Shown here piece by piece: positions 25,564 through 32,641 of a stretch of 44,299 nt of DNA (positions within the stretch are counted from its first letter, which is position 1; each line of letters starts with the position of its first letter). This DNA comes from Delftia tsuruhatensis NBRC 16741 (GTDB taxonomy: Bacteria; Pseudomonadota; Gammaproteobacteria; Burkholderiales; Burkholderiaceae_C), in NCBI RefSeq assembly GCF_001571325.1, contig NZ_BCTO01000067.1, positions 1 to 44,299 of the forward strand, in the 5' to 3' direction. Both the position numbers and the translations under genes were made by a program. The notes beneath the pieces were generated by a model, which saw only the letters and a list, made by a program, of their open reading frames with translations, did no database searches and had not been told where the DNA came from.

Positions 25564-26209
25564 CAATATGACACAACGCACTCCCGAGCAGCGCCAACTG
25601 CTGGAACAGGTGGCCAAGATCGCCGAAGGCCTGGGCCAGACCCTTGCCCCGTTCTGCGAGGTGGTGGTGCATGACCTGCTCGACCCGTCCCATGCGGTGC
25701 TGGCCATCCACAACAATCTCTCGGGCCGCGAGGTCGGCCAGGGCGCGACCGAGCTGGGCCTGGCCCGCATCCAGGACCCCGGCTACGAGCAGGTCATCGC
25801 CAACTACCCCAACCAGTTCGCCGATGGCCGCCAGGCCAAGAGCACGTCCATCGGCATCCGCGACTCCGAGGGCCGCTACATCGCCGCCCTGTGCATGAAT
25901 GTGGACCTGACGATGTTCCAGGGCTTCCAGAGCATGCTCAACCGCTTTGCCGCCGTCAGCGGCGACACGCCGGCCCGCGAAATGCTGGCGCCCATGGGCG
26001 CCGGGGCCGGTGCCGACGCGGTGCGCGCCCGCATCGACCAGTTCGCGGCGCGCCTGGCGACCACGCCGCGCGCCCTCAAGCCCGAGGAGCGGCGCGCCCT
26101 GGTCCGTGAACTCAAGGGCGACGGCCTGCTGGACCTTCGCCGCTCCATGGAGACCATTGCCGCCCACCTGGGCGTGTCGCGCGCCACGGTCTACAGCTAC
26201 GCCAAGTAG
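25559..26209 (+). CDS. YheO/DauR-type PAS and helix-turn-helix regulator
   Basis: 216 aa if started at 25559 (MSNMTQRT); the ATG at 25568 is nearly as likely, and no clear ribosome site separates them. Residues 10-120 form the YheO-like PAS domain: LAPFCEVVVHDLLDPSHAVLAIHNNLSG split over two motifs, and KSTSIGIRDSEGRYIAALCMNVDL. The C-terminus is a helix-turn-helix of the HTH_22 type: DLRRSMETIAAHLGVSRATVYSYAK. In other bacteria this family controls amino-acid catabolic genes (for example DauR for D-arginine). It precedes a PLP ammonia-lyase gene by 44 bases, which is its probable target. Confidence 0.88.
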   Translation: MSNMTQRTPEQRQLLEQVAKIAEGLGQTLAPFCEVVVHDLLDPSHAVLAIHNNLSGREVGQGATELGLARIQDPGYEQVIANYPNQFADGRQAKSTSIGIRDSEGRYIAALCMNVDLTMFQGFQSMLNRFAAVSGDTPAREMLAPMGAGAGADAVRARIDQFAARLATTPRALKPEERRALVRELKGDGLLDLRRSMETIAAHLGVSRATVYSYAK

Positions 26210-26253
26210 GTCCCGGCACCCCGCCGATCTGCAACTCCTTCTCTCCCGTACCG

Positions 26254-27216
26254 ATGACAAGCCTTCCCACCTATGACGACGTGGCCGCAGCGGCCCAACG
26301 CATCCAGGGCCATGCCCACCGCACGCCCGTGCTCACCTCGCGCACGCTGGACGAGGCGCTGGGCGCACGTGTCTTCCTGAAGTGCGAGAACCTGCAGCGC
26401 ATGGGCGCCTTCAAGTTCCGCGGCGCGTTCAACGCCCTGTCTCGCTTCAGCCCGGCGCAGCGCAAGGCCGGCGTGGTGGCCTTTTCTTCGGGCAACCACG
26501 CCCAGGCCATCGCCCTGGCAGCGCGGCTGCTGGAGATCCCCGCCACCATCGTCATGCCGCATGACGCGCCCGCCGCCAAAGTGGCGGCCACCAAGGGCTA
26601 TGGCGGCCAGGTGGTGGTCTACGACCGCTATACCGAAGACCGCGAGCAGATCGGGCGCGACCTGGCCGAGCGCCATGGCCTGACCCTGATCCCGCCCTAC
26701 GACCATGCCGACGTGCTGGCCGGCCAGGGCACGGCCGCCAAGGAACTGTTGGAGGAAACCGGCCCGCTCGACGCCCTCTTCGTGCCGCTGGGCGGCGGTG
26801 GCCTGCTGTCGGGCACCGCCCTGTCCACACGCGCGCTCAGCCCCGACTGCGCGCTCTACGGCGTGGAGCCCGAGGCCGGCAACGACGGCCAGCAGTCGCT
26901 GCGCGCAGGCCGCATCGTCCACATAGACACCCCCAAGACCATTGCCGACGGCGCCCAGACCCAGCACCTGGGCGGCATCACCTTCCCCATCATCCAGCGC
27001 GACGTGACCGACATCCTCACCGCCAGCGATGCCGAGCTGGTCGATGCCATGGGCTTCCTGGCCACGCGCATGAAGCTCGTGGTCGAGCCCACCGGCTGCC
27101 TGGGCCTGGCCGCCGCGCGCCAGAAAGGCGAGGAGCTGCGCGGCCGGCGCGTGGGCATCATCCTGAGCGGCGGCAACGTGGACATGCAGCGCTTTTGCAG
27201 CCTGCTGGGCGCCTGA
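26254..27216 (+). CDS. threonine / threo-3-hydroxyaspartate ammonia-lyase-like PLP enzyme
   Basis: 320 aa, fold-type II PLP enzyme. The PLP lysine is K54 in MGAFKFRGAFNAL; the glycine-rich phosphate loop is VPLGGGGLLSG; SSGNHAQAIALAA binds the substrate carboxylate. There is no C-terminal ACT domain, so this is the short catabolic threonine dehydratase, serine racemase or L-threo-3-hydroxyaspartate ammonia-lyase type, not biosynthetic IlvA. The length and the QTQHLGGITFPI region fit the hydroxyaspartate branch, but substrate choice is uncertain. It follows the YheO-type regulator, which is likely its controller. Confidence 0.88.
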   Translation: MTSLPTYDDVAAAAQRIQGHAHRTPVLTSRTLDEALGARVFLKCENLQRMGAFKFRGAFNALSRFSPAQRKAGVVAFSSGNHAQAIALAARLLEIPATIVMPHDAPAAKVAATKGYGGQVVVYDRYTEDREQIGRDLAERHGLTLIPPYDHADVLAGQGTAAKELLEETGPLDALFVPLGGGGLLSGTALSTRALSPDCALYGVEPEAGNDGQQSLRAGRIVHIDTPKTIADGAQTQHLGGITFPIIQRDVTDILTASDAELVDAMGFLATRMKLVVEPTGCLGLAAARQKGEELRGRRVGIILSGGNVDMQRFCSLLGA

Positions 27217-27235
27217 TCCTGATCCTGATCCTGAT
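27212..27235. repeat. 6-bp tandem repeat (CCTGAT)x4
   Basis: Four perfect copies of CCTGAT start in the last codons of the ammonia-lyase gene and run into the short gap before the convergent nrtR-like gene. The first copy contains the TGA stop. No role is evident; it may reflect slippage. Confidence 0.85.
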
Positions 27236-27247
27236 CGAAGGTCGCCC

Positions 27248-27982
27248 TCACCCGCGCGGGCTGAAGGTGCGCGGAAACACCACGGGCGCGCTGCGGTCGG
27301 CCAGGCAGTAGCCCATGGCGGGGCGGCGTGACGTGCCCTCCACCTGGCCGGCCTCCACCAGAAAGCCGGCCGCCATCATGCGCGTGCGAAAACCGCTCTT
27401 GTCCACGGGGCGGCCCAGCACCACTTCGTAGGCCTGCTGCAGCTGCGGCAGCGTGAAAGGCTCGGGCAGCAGAAAGGCCGGCAGCGAGGTGTATTCCACC
27501 TTGCCCCGCAGCCGCTCCACCGCTGCGCGCAGGATCTCGCCGTGGTCGAAGGCCAGCGCAGGCGCGCGCAGCAGTTCATCGACGGCAAACCACGACACAT
27601 CGGCCGCATTCGCGCCCTTGGCCAGGATCAGGTCATGGCCCGGGATCAGCGCGAAATACACATGCGTGGCCGACCAGCCACGCGGGTCGCGCGCCGCGCC
27701 GCCCCAGCTTCCCAGCTGCTCCAGGTAGGGGCTGTCCACACCCGTCTTGTCCAGCAGCTTGCGCCGCGCGCAGGCCAGCAGGTCTGCGTCCTGGCGCACA
27801 TCCACAAAGCCGCCGGGCAGCGCCCACAGCCCCGGGAAGGGCTCGCTGCCCGCCGTGGGGCGCTGCACCAGGAGCACCTGCAGGGCATCGTCTGCCACCG
27901 TGAAGATGACCACGTCCACCGTGGTGAAAGGGCGCGGGAAGTCCAGCACGCCCTGCGGGGATGGGGAATTTTTTTCAGCCAT
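27248..27982 (-). CDS. nrtR: NrtR-type Nudix-related transcriptional regulator
   Basis: 244 aa. Residues 15-150 are a Nudix fold (TTVDVVIFTVADDALQVLLVQRP, GLWALPGGFVDV), but the Nudix box is degenerate: where GX5EX7REUXEEXGU needs Glu/Arg/Glu residues the protein has Gln, Arg-Lys and Asp-Lys. Catalysis is therefore unlikely, as in NrtR regulators. Residues 165-235 form the NrtR winged helix (FLLPEPFTLPQLQQAYEVVLG, then DKSGFRTRMMAAGFL). NrtR proteins repress NAD genes and release DNA on binding ADP-ribose. It is divergent from an NAD/ADP-ribose operon with two matching palindromes between them, a strong context match. Confidence 0.88.
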   Translation of the reverse strand: MAEKNSPSPQGVLDFPRPFTTVDVVIFTVADDALQVLLVQRPTAGSEPFPGLWALPGGFVDVRQDADLLACARRKLLDKTGVDSPYLEQLGSWGGAARDPRGWSATHVYFALIPGHDLILAKGANAADVSWFAVDELLRAPALAFDHGEILRAAVERLRGKVEYTSLPAFLLPEPFTLPQLQQAYEVVLGRPVDKSGFRTRMMAAGFLVEAGQVEGTSRRPAMGYCLADRSAPVVFPRTFSPRG

Positions 27983-27996
27983 GGGATGGATTGTGC

Positions 27997-28055
27997 TTGA
28001 CGTGCCGGATTTTAAGTTGCACTATGCAACCCATACAAGTTGCACAGAGCAACTT
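27997..28055 (+). promoter_or_regulatory. promoter and two NrtR-like operator boxes of the NAD/ADP-ribose operon
   Basis: Two boxes of the form AAGTTGC-N5-GCAACTT have centres 23 bp apart, about two helical turns. Box 2 (28037-28055) is perfect; box 1 (28014-28032) has a perfect core GTTGCACTATGCAAC (28016-28030). A -35-like TTGACG (27997-28002) lies 17 bp before CACTAT (28020-28025), which is inside box 1. Binding would block this promoter. The ribosome site AAGGAG (28057-28062) follows box 2. Confidence 0.75.
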
Positions 28056-28069
28056 AAAGGAGAAGCACC

Positions 28070-29143
28070 ATGTTCGGCATCCGTTTCATCAAGTCCCAAC
28101 CCACGGTCCACCTCATGCAGTTCCGCGCCGGCAAGGTGGTGCGCGAGGGTGCGGGCCAGTCCTTCTTCTACTACGCGCCCACCACCACCCTGGTCGCCGT
28201 GCCCGTGGGCAGCCAGGACTGCCACTTCATGCTGGAGCTGGTGACGGCCGACTTCCAGAGCGTCACCGTGCAGGGCCAGGTCACCTACCGCATCAGCACA
28301 CCGCGCCAGACCGCCACGCTGATGGACTTCTCCCTGGCGCGCGACGGCCAGAAATACCTGTCCGAAGACCCGCAGCGCCTGGGCGACCGCGTGACCATGC
28401 AGGCCGAGGTCATCATCCAGCAGGCCGTGCAGGCGCTGGAGCTCAAGCAGGCGCTGCGCTCCTCGGCACTCATTGCGCGCACGGCCCAGCAGGAGCTGGC
28501 CGCCCAGCCCGAGATCGAGGCGCTGGGGCTGGAGATCCTGGGCGTCTCGGTCATGGCCGTCAAACCCACGCCCGACATCGCCCGCGCCCTGGAAGCCGAG
28601 GCGCGCGAGTCCAACCTCAAGGCCGCCGACGACGCCGTCTATGCCCGCCGCATGGCTGCCGTGGAAAACGAGCGCGCCATCCGCCAGAACGAGCTCGATA
28701 CCGACGTGGCCGTGGAAAAGAAAAAGCGCCAGATCCGCGAGGCCCAGCTGGAAGCCAAGGCCGCCCAGATGCGCAAGGAAAACGAGCTGCGCGCCGAACA
28801 GATGTCCGCCGACGTGGCGCTGGAGGCCAGCCGCCGCGACTTCGTCGAAGGCCAGGCCGCCAACAGCCGCACCCTGGCCGAGGCCGAGGCCTACCGCGTG
28901 GGCGCCGTCATGCAGGCCCTGGAAAAGGCCGATCCGCGCATCGTGCAATCGCTGGCCGCCGTGGGCATGCAGCCGGGCCAGCTCATCGCCCAGGCCTTTG
29001 GCGGCATTGCAGAGAAGGCCGAGCGCATCGGCCAGCTCAACGTCTCGCCCGAGCTGCTGCAGTCGCTCATGGGCGCCGGTGCAGGCCATGCAGCTGCCGT
29101 GGCCGATCCCGAACCCGCAAGGAGCCGCCGTGAACGCCAATGA
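28070..29143 (+). CDS. SPFH/band-7 domain protein without membrane anchor
   Basis: 357 aa with a good ribosome site (AAGGAG 7 bases upstream). It is an SPFH (stomatin/prohibitin-like) domain from about residue 10 to 175: AGKVVREGAGQSFFYYAPTTT, VTADFQSVTVQGQVTYRIS, LEALGLEILGVSVMAVKPTP-like block around 160. Residues 180-290 are a highly charged coiled coil (AVEKKKRQIREAQLEAKAAQ). Unlike most stomatins it has no N-terminal hydrophobic segment, so it is probably a soluble ring- or scaffold-forming protein. It heads the NAD/ADP-ribose operon. What it organises is unknown. Confidence 0.88.
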   Translation: MFGIRFIKSQPTVHLMQFRAGKVVREGAGQSFFYYAPTTTLVAVPVGSQDCHFMLELVTADFQSVTVQGQVTYRISTPRQTATLMDFSLARDGQKYLSEDPQRLGDRVTMQAEVIIQQAVQALELKQALRSSALIARTAQQELAAQPEIEALGLEILGVSVMAVKPTPDIARALEAEARESNLKAADDAVYARRMAAVENERAIRQNELDTDVAVEKKKRQIREAQLEAKAAQMRKENELRAEQMSADVALEASRRDFVEGQAANSRTLAEAEAYRVGAVMQALEKADPRIVQSLAAVGMQPGQLIAQAFGGIAEKAERIGQLNVSPELLQSLMGAGAGHAAAVADPEPARSRRERQ

Positions 29144-30062
29144 ACGCAAGACCGTGCTGGTGGTGCGGCGCACGCGGCTCGATGAGCTGGTGGCCAGGTA
29201 CCACACGCTGTCCCAGGCGCGCTTCTACATCGAGCACCTGGGTGCCGACTTCGGCGACTACCTGCGCGAAAGCGCCGCCTACGCCGCCGCCCTGCAGGCC
29301 GTGGTGCAGGCCCTGGAGGCACGCGGCCGCTACCAGATCGTGGACCGCGCCCTGGTGCCCAACTTCGTCTTCGGCGCCGACGACATCGTGGTGGCGCTGG
29401 GCCAGGACGGCATGGTGGCCAACACCATGAAATACCTGGACGGCCAGCCGCTCATCGGCGTCAACCCCGAGCCCGCGCGCTGGGACGGCCTGCTGCTGCC
29501 CTTCGCCCCCGCCGACCTGGCCGCCCTGCTGGGCGACGTGGCCGCCAACCGCCGCCCCACGCGCGCCGTCACCCTGGCCGAGGCACGCCTGAGCGACGGC
29601 CAGGTGCTGCGCGCCGCCAACGACCTGTTCATCGGCCCGCGCAGCCATACCTCGGCCCTGTACGACATCGCGCTGGGCGAGCGGCAGGAGTCCCAGTCGT
29701 CCTCCGGCCTCATCGTCGCCACGGGGCTGGGCTCGTCGGCCTGGATCAAGAGCATCGTCACGGGATCGATGGGCATTGCCCGCGCCGTGCGCGGCGCGTC
29801 CACCGACTTCGACTACCAGCCCTTCGCCTGGGATGCGCCACGCCTGGACTTCGCCGTGCGCGAGCCCTTTCCCAGCCGCTCCTCCACGGCCGAACTGGTC
29901 TACGGCCAGGTCACGGCCGGCCAGCCGCTGACCCTGCGCTCGCGCATGCCCGACCATGGCGTCATCTTCTCGGACGGCATGGAGGCCGACTACCTGCAGT
30001 TCACGGCGGGCATGCAGGCCACCATCGGCCTGTCGGACCGGCAGGGCTGCCTGGTGGTGTGA
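29130..30062 (+). CDS. NAD-kinase-like (ATP-NAD kinase fold) protein
   Basis: 310 aa from a GTG at 29130 (ribosome site AAGGAG just before), overlapping the SPFH gene by 14 bases. The NAD kinase/diacylglycerol kinase fold is shown by three spaced motifs: IVVALGQDGMVANTMKYL in the GGDG position, LRAANDLFIGPRSH in the conserved Asn-Asp position, and SSGLIVATGLGSSAWIKSI in the GLIxSTPTGSTA position. The GGDGT loop has become GQDGM, and a long N-terminal region (1-80) differs from housekeeping NadK. It may be a specialised NAD or ADP-ribose-nucleotide kinase. Activity cannot be assured. Confidence 0.8.
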   Translation: MNANERKTVLVVRRTRLDELVARYHTLSQARFYIEHLGADFGDYLRESAAYAAALQAVVQALEARGRYQIVDRALVPNFVFGADDIVVALGQDGMVANTMKYLDGQPLIGVNPEPARWDGLLLPFAPADLAALLGDVAANRRPTRAVTLAEARLSDGQVLRAANDLFIGPRSHTSALYDIALGERQESQSSSGLIVATGLGSSAWIKSIVTGSMGIARAVRGASTDFDYQPFAWDAPRLDFAVREPFPSRSSTAELVYGQVTAGQPLTLRSRMPDHGVIFSDGMEADYLQFTAGMQATIGLSDRQGCLVV

Positions 30063-30102
30063 AGGACCGGCCCTGCAGCGTGGCGCAGCGCCCTCAGAAC
30101 AC

Positions 30103-30142
30103 CTACAACAACAACGACAACGACAGCGACAACGAACAGACC
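30103..30142 (+). promoter_or_regulatory. A/C-rich leader of the DUF4291 gene
   Basis: About 40 bases of AAC/GAC-type repeats immediately precede the DUF4291 ATG and replace a Shine-Dalgarno site. Unstructured A/C-rich leaders can aid initiation. A GTG at 30059 could alternatively extend the protein by 28 low-complexity residues. Confidence 0.4.
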
Positions 30143-30778
30143 ATGAATCTCGCAACAGCACCCTACCTGCAGCAATCTGCCACCTGGCCTTCCGAGGGAG
30201 AGCACATCCTCGCCCACTACGACGACTCCACCGTGGTGGTCTACCAGGCCTATCGCCCGGCCATCGGCCTTCACGCGCTGGAGCATGGCCGGTTCGGCGG
30301 CCCGGACTTCAGCTTCACGCGCATGAGCTGGATCAAGCCCAATTTCCTCTGGATGATGTATCGCTGCGGCTGGGCGACCAAGGCCGGCCAGGAAGTCATC
30401 CTCGGCCTGCGCATACGCCGGACTTTCTTCGAGAGCCTGCTGGATGCCGCCGTACCTTCCACCTTCAACCCCCGGCTCTACGCTGGCCTGCCCGAGTGGC
30501 AGCAAGCGGTGGCCACCTCCGAGGTGCGCCAGCAATGGGATCCGGACCATGCCCCCAGCGGCGCCAAGCTGCCGTTGCGTGCCATCCAGCTGGGCTTGCG
30601 TGGCAAGCTGTTACGCCGTTTCGCCACGGAGGAACTGCTGGAGGTCATTGACATGACATCCTTCGTCATCGAGCAGCGGGCCCATGCCCAGGATGGAAAT
30701 CCGATGCTCATGACTCCCGTGGAGCGCGTCTACGTGCGGCTCGACAGGAAGAATTGCGCACCTGAGAACTCCGTATGA
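30143..30778 (+). CDS. DUF4291 family protein
   Basis: 211 aa from the ATG at 30143. Family blocks: VVVYQAYRPAIGLHALEHGRFGG near residue 30, SFTRMSWIKPNFLWMMYRCGWA near 55-75, ILGLRIRRTFFESLL, and a C-terminal VIDMTSFVIEQRAHA. The function of DUF4291 is not established. In this operon it sits between an NAD-kinase-like protein and two enzymes that remove or process ADP-ribose. The conserved polar residues in YQAYR and SWIKPNFLWMMYR could form an NAD or nucleotide site, and an ADP-ribosyltransferase-like role is one guess. It overlaps the NADAR gene by 4 bases, so the two are translationally coupled. Confidence 0.85.
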   Translation: MNLATAPYLQQSATWPSEGEHILAHYDDSTVVVYQAYRPAIGLHALEHGRFGGPDFSFTRMSWIKPNFLWMMYRCGWATKAGQEVILGLRIRRTFFESLLDAAVPSTFNPRLYAGLPEWQQAVATSEVRQQWDPDHAPSGAKLPLRAIQLGLRGKLLRRFATEELLEVIDMTSFVIEQRAHAQDGNPMLMTPVERVYVRLDRKNCAPENSV

Positions 30779-31347
30779 CCACCACAGACCACATCGCCTC
30801 CCTGCAAGACCTCCAGCACGCCATGGCCCAGGGTCTCACCCCGCGCTTTCTGCCGTTCTGGGGCCACCAGCCTGCGGCCGATGGCTCCATCGGCAAGACC
30901 TGCATGAGCCAGTGGTTCGAGGCAGGCTTCGAGGTCGATGGCCAGCACTACCCCACGGCCGAGCATTTCATGATGGCGGGCAAGGCGCGGCTGTTTGGCG
31001 ACGAGGCGGCGCACGCGGCCATCGTGCGCTGCCGCACGCCGGGCGAGGCCAAGAAGCTGGGGCGTGGCATCCAGGGCTTCGATGAAGCGGCCTGGGTGGC
31101 CGCGCGCATGGGCATCGTGGTGCGCGCCAACCAGGCCAAGTTCTCCCAGAACCCGGCCCTGGCCGGCTATCTGCTGAACACGGGCGACCGGGTTCTGGTG
31201 GAGGCCAGCCCCGTGGACGCCATCTGGGGCATCGGCCTGGCTGCCGACGATGTGCGCGTCACCGACCCCGCGCGCTGGCAGGGCCTGAACCTGCTGGGCT
31301 TTGCCCTCATGCAGGTGCGGGCGCGGCTGCGCAGCACCGCTCCCTGA
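30775..31347 (+). CDS. NADAR (YbiA-like) N-glycosidase / ADP-ribose hydrolase
   Basis: 190 aa, NADAR domain over the whole length. Signature blocks: FLPFWGHQP, MSQWFEAGFEVDGQHYPTAE followed by HFMMAGKARLFGD, EAKKLGRGIQGFD, RANQAKFSQNPALAGYLLNTG and ASPVDAIWGIGL. YbiA-type members cleave N-glycosidic bonds of riboflavin intermediates; other NADAR proteins remove ADP-ribose from guanine bases and act as antitoxins to DarT-like toxins. The ADP-ribose-rich neighbourhood favours the second role here. No DarT gene is seen nearby. Confidence 0.92.
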   Translation: MTTTDHIASLQDLQHAMAQGLTPRFLPFWGHQPAADGSIGKTCMSQWFEAGFEVDGQHYPTAEHFMMAGKARLFGDEAAHAAIVRCRTPGEAKKLGRGIQGFDEAAWVAARMGIVVRANQAKFSQNPALAGYLLNTGDRVLVEASPVDAIWGIGLAADDVRVTDPARWQGLNLLGFALMQVRARLRSTAP

Positions 31348-31353
31348 CCGACC

Positions 31354-32322
31354 ATGATCAAGAGCACAGGCATGGCCATGGACACGCTGGACCGATACCG
31401 TGGTGCCCTGCTGGGCCTGGCCTGCGGCGACGCCGTGGGAACGACGCTGGAATTCCAGCCGCGCGGCAGCTTTGCGCCGCTGACCGACATGGTCGGGGGC
31501 GGCCCGTTCTCGCTGCCCGCAGGCAAGTGGACCGACGACACCTCCACGGCCCTGTGCCTGGCCGAAAGCCTGCTCCAGCGCGGCGGCTGCGACCCGCACG
31601 ACCAGATGACGCGCTATGCCAACTGGTACGAATGGGGGTACTGGAGTTCCACCGGCAACTGCTTTGACATCGGCATGGCCACCAGGGCGGCCATCCAGCG
31701 CTTCCTGGCCACCGGCGATCCGCTGGCCGGATCGCCCGACCCGGACCAGGCCGGCAACGGCTCCCTGATGCGGCTGGCGCCCGTGCCCATGTTCTTCGGC
31801 CCCGACGAGGACCTGGTGCAGCGCATGGCTGAACTCAGCTCACGCACCACCCACGCCGCACCTGAATGCCTGCAGGCCTGCCGCCTGTTCGCCGTGGCGC
31901 TGTGCCGGGCGCTGCAGGGACTGCCCCGGTCGCAGGTTCTGGACCTGGGCGGCGTTCTGCAAGACGGCGCCAGCCCGCGCCTGCGGGAGATTGCCCGTGG
32001 CGACTATCGCGACAAGCCGGCCGCACAGATTCGCGGCAGCGGCTACGTGGTGGACAGCCTGGAGGCGGCCCTGTGGTGCTTTGCGAGGCATGACAGCTTT
32101 GAAGGCGCAGTGCTGCAGGCCGCCAACCTGGGCGATGACGCCGACACCACGGCAGCCATCACGGGCCAGTTGGCCGGAGCCTTCCACGGCGCCAGCGGCA
32201 TTGCGGGCCGCTGGCTGGAACGCCTGCACCTGGCCCCTGAGATCACAGCCCTGGCCGATGCGCTCTGGCAAGCCGCCAGAGGTGCCAGGGACGCTTCTCC
32301 GACCGCACGTCTCAGCACCTGA
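31354..32322 (+). CDS. ADP-ribosylglycohydrolase (DraG/ARH family)
   Basis: 322 aa, starting 6 bases after the NADAR stop (internal ATGs at 31372 and 31378 are alternatives). All metal-binding blocks of the all-helical ARH fold are present: DRYRGALLGLACGDAVG, KWTDDTSTALCLAESLL (the TDDT motif), NGSLMRLAPVPMFF, TTHAAPECLQACRLFA and the C-terminal GDDADTTAAITGQLAGAFHG. These use two magnesium ions to remove ADP-ribose from arginine or other acceptors, or to cleave related ADP-ribose compounds. It is the last gene of the NAD/ADP-ribose operon; 3-prime DNA is AT-richer with no clear terminator. Confidence 0.94.
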   Translation: MIKSTGMAMDTLDRYRGALLGLACGDAVGTTLEFQPRGSFAPLTDMVGGGPFSLPAGKWTDDTSTALCLAESLLQRGGCDPHDQMTRYANWYEWGYWSSTGNCFDIGMATRAAIQRFLATGDPLAGSPDPDQAGNGSLMRLAPVPMFFGPDEDLVQRMAELSSRTTHAAPECLQACRLFAVALCRALQGLPRSQVLDLGGVLQDGASPRLREIARGDYRDKPAAQIRGSGYVVDSLEAALWCFARHDSFEGAVLQAANLGDDADTTAAITGQLAGAFHGASGIAGRWLERLHLAPEITALADALWQAARGARDASPTARLST

Positions 32323-32641
32323 GCGGCCTGGCGCGCTCACGACAGTCGCCGGGGCCGCGAGCGGACTGAACCAGGCTTGTCTGCGCGACAACCCACACGC
32401 CCGAGCTGCGTGACACGCGGGCCTTGCTCTTTACGAATGGCGTGCATGGGCGGCTTTTGACTGAGCCACGCTCCATTTTCAGAACAATCTGATTGCATCA
32501 ACTCATATCTTCGGCGTAGAGTGTGAAATACCTAAGAGGCCACACATCGAATAATTCGATGCTTTCATTTCCACCCCTCCTTAGTCACTCAAAAGTTTGA
32601 TAAAACTATTGCGTGATATTTTCGAGAATCATACTTCAGCA
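32323..32641. other. AT-rich intergenic stretch before the fimbrial adhesin gene
   Basis: 319 bases without a supportable gene. From about 32440 the base composition drops sharply from that of neighbours. It contains a 7-bp perfect inverted repeat CATCGAA-TAA-TTCGATG (32545-32561) followed by a pyrimidine-rich tract, possibly an operator or weak terminator. No confident promoter was identified. Confidence 0.6.

Noticed and set aside
27212..27235. CCTGAT repeat as a regulatory or recombination site
   Set aside because: Four short copies at the 3-prime ends of two convergent genes; nothing links them to a function.
30775..31347. NADAR as part of a DarT-NADAR toxin-antitoxin pair
   Set aside because: No DarT-like gene is adjacent; the partner would have to be DUF4291 or lie elsewhere, so the pair is kept only as a hypothesis.
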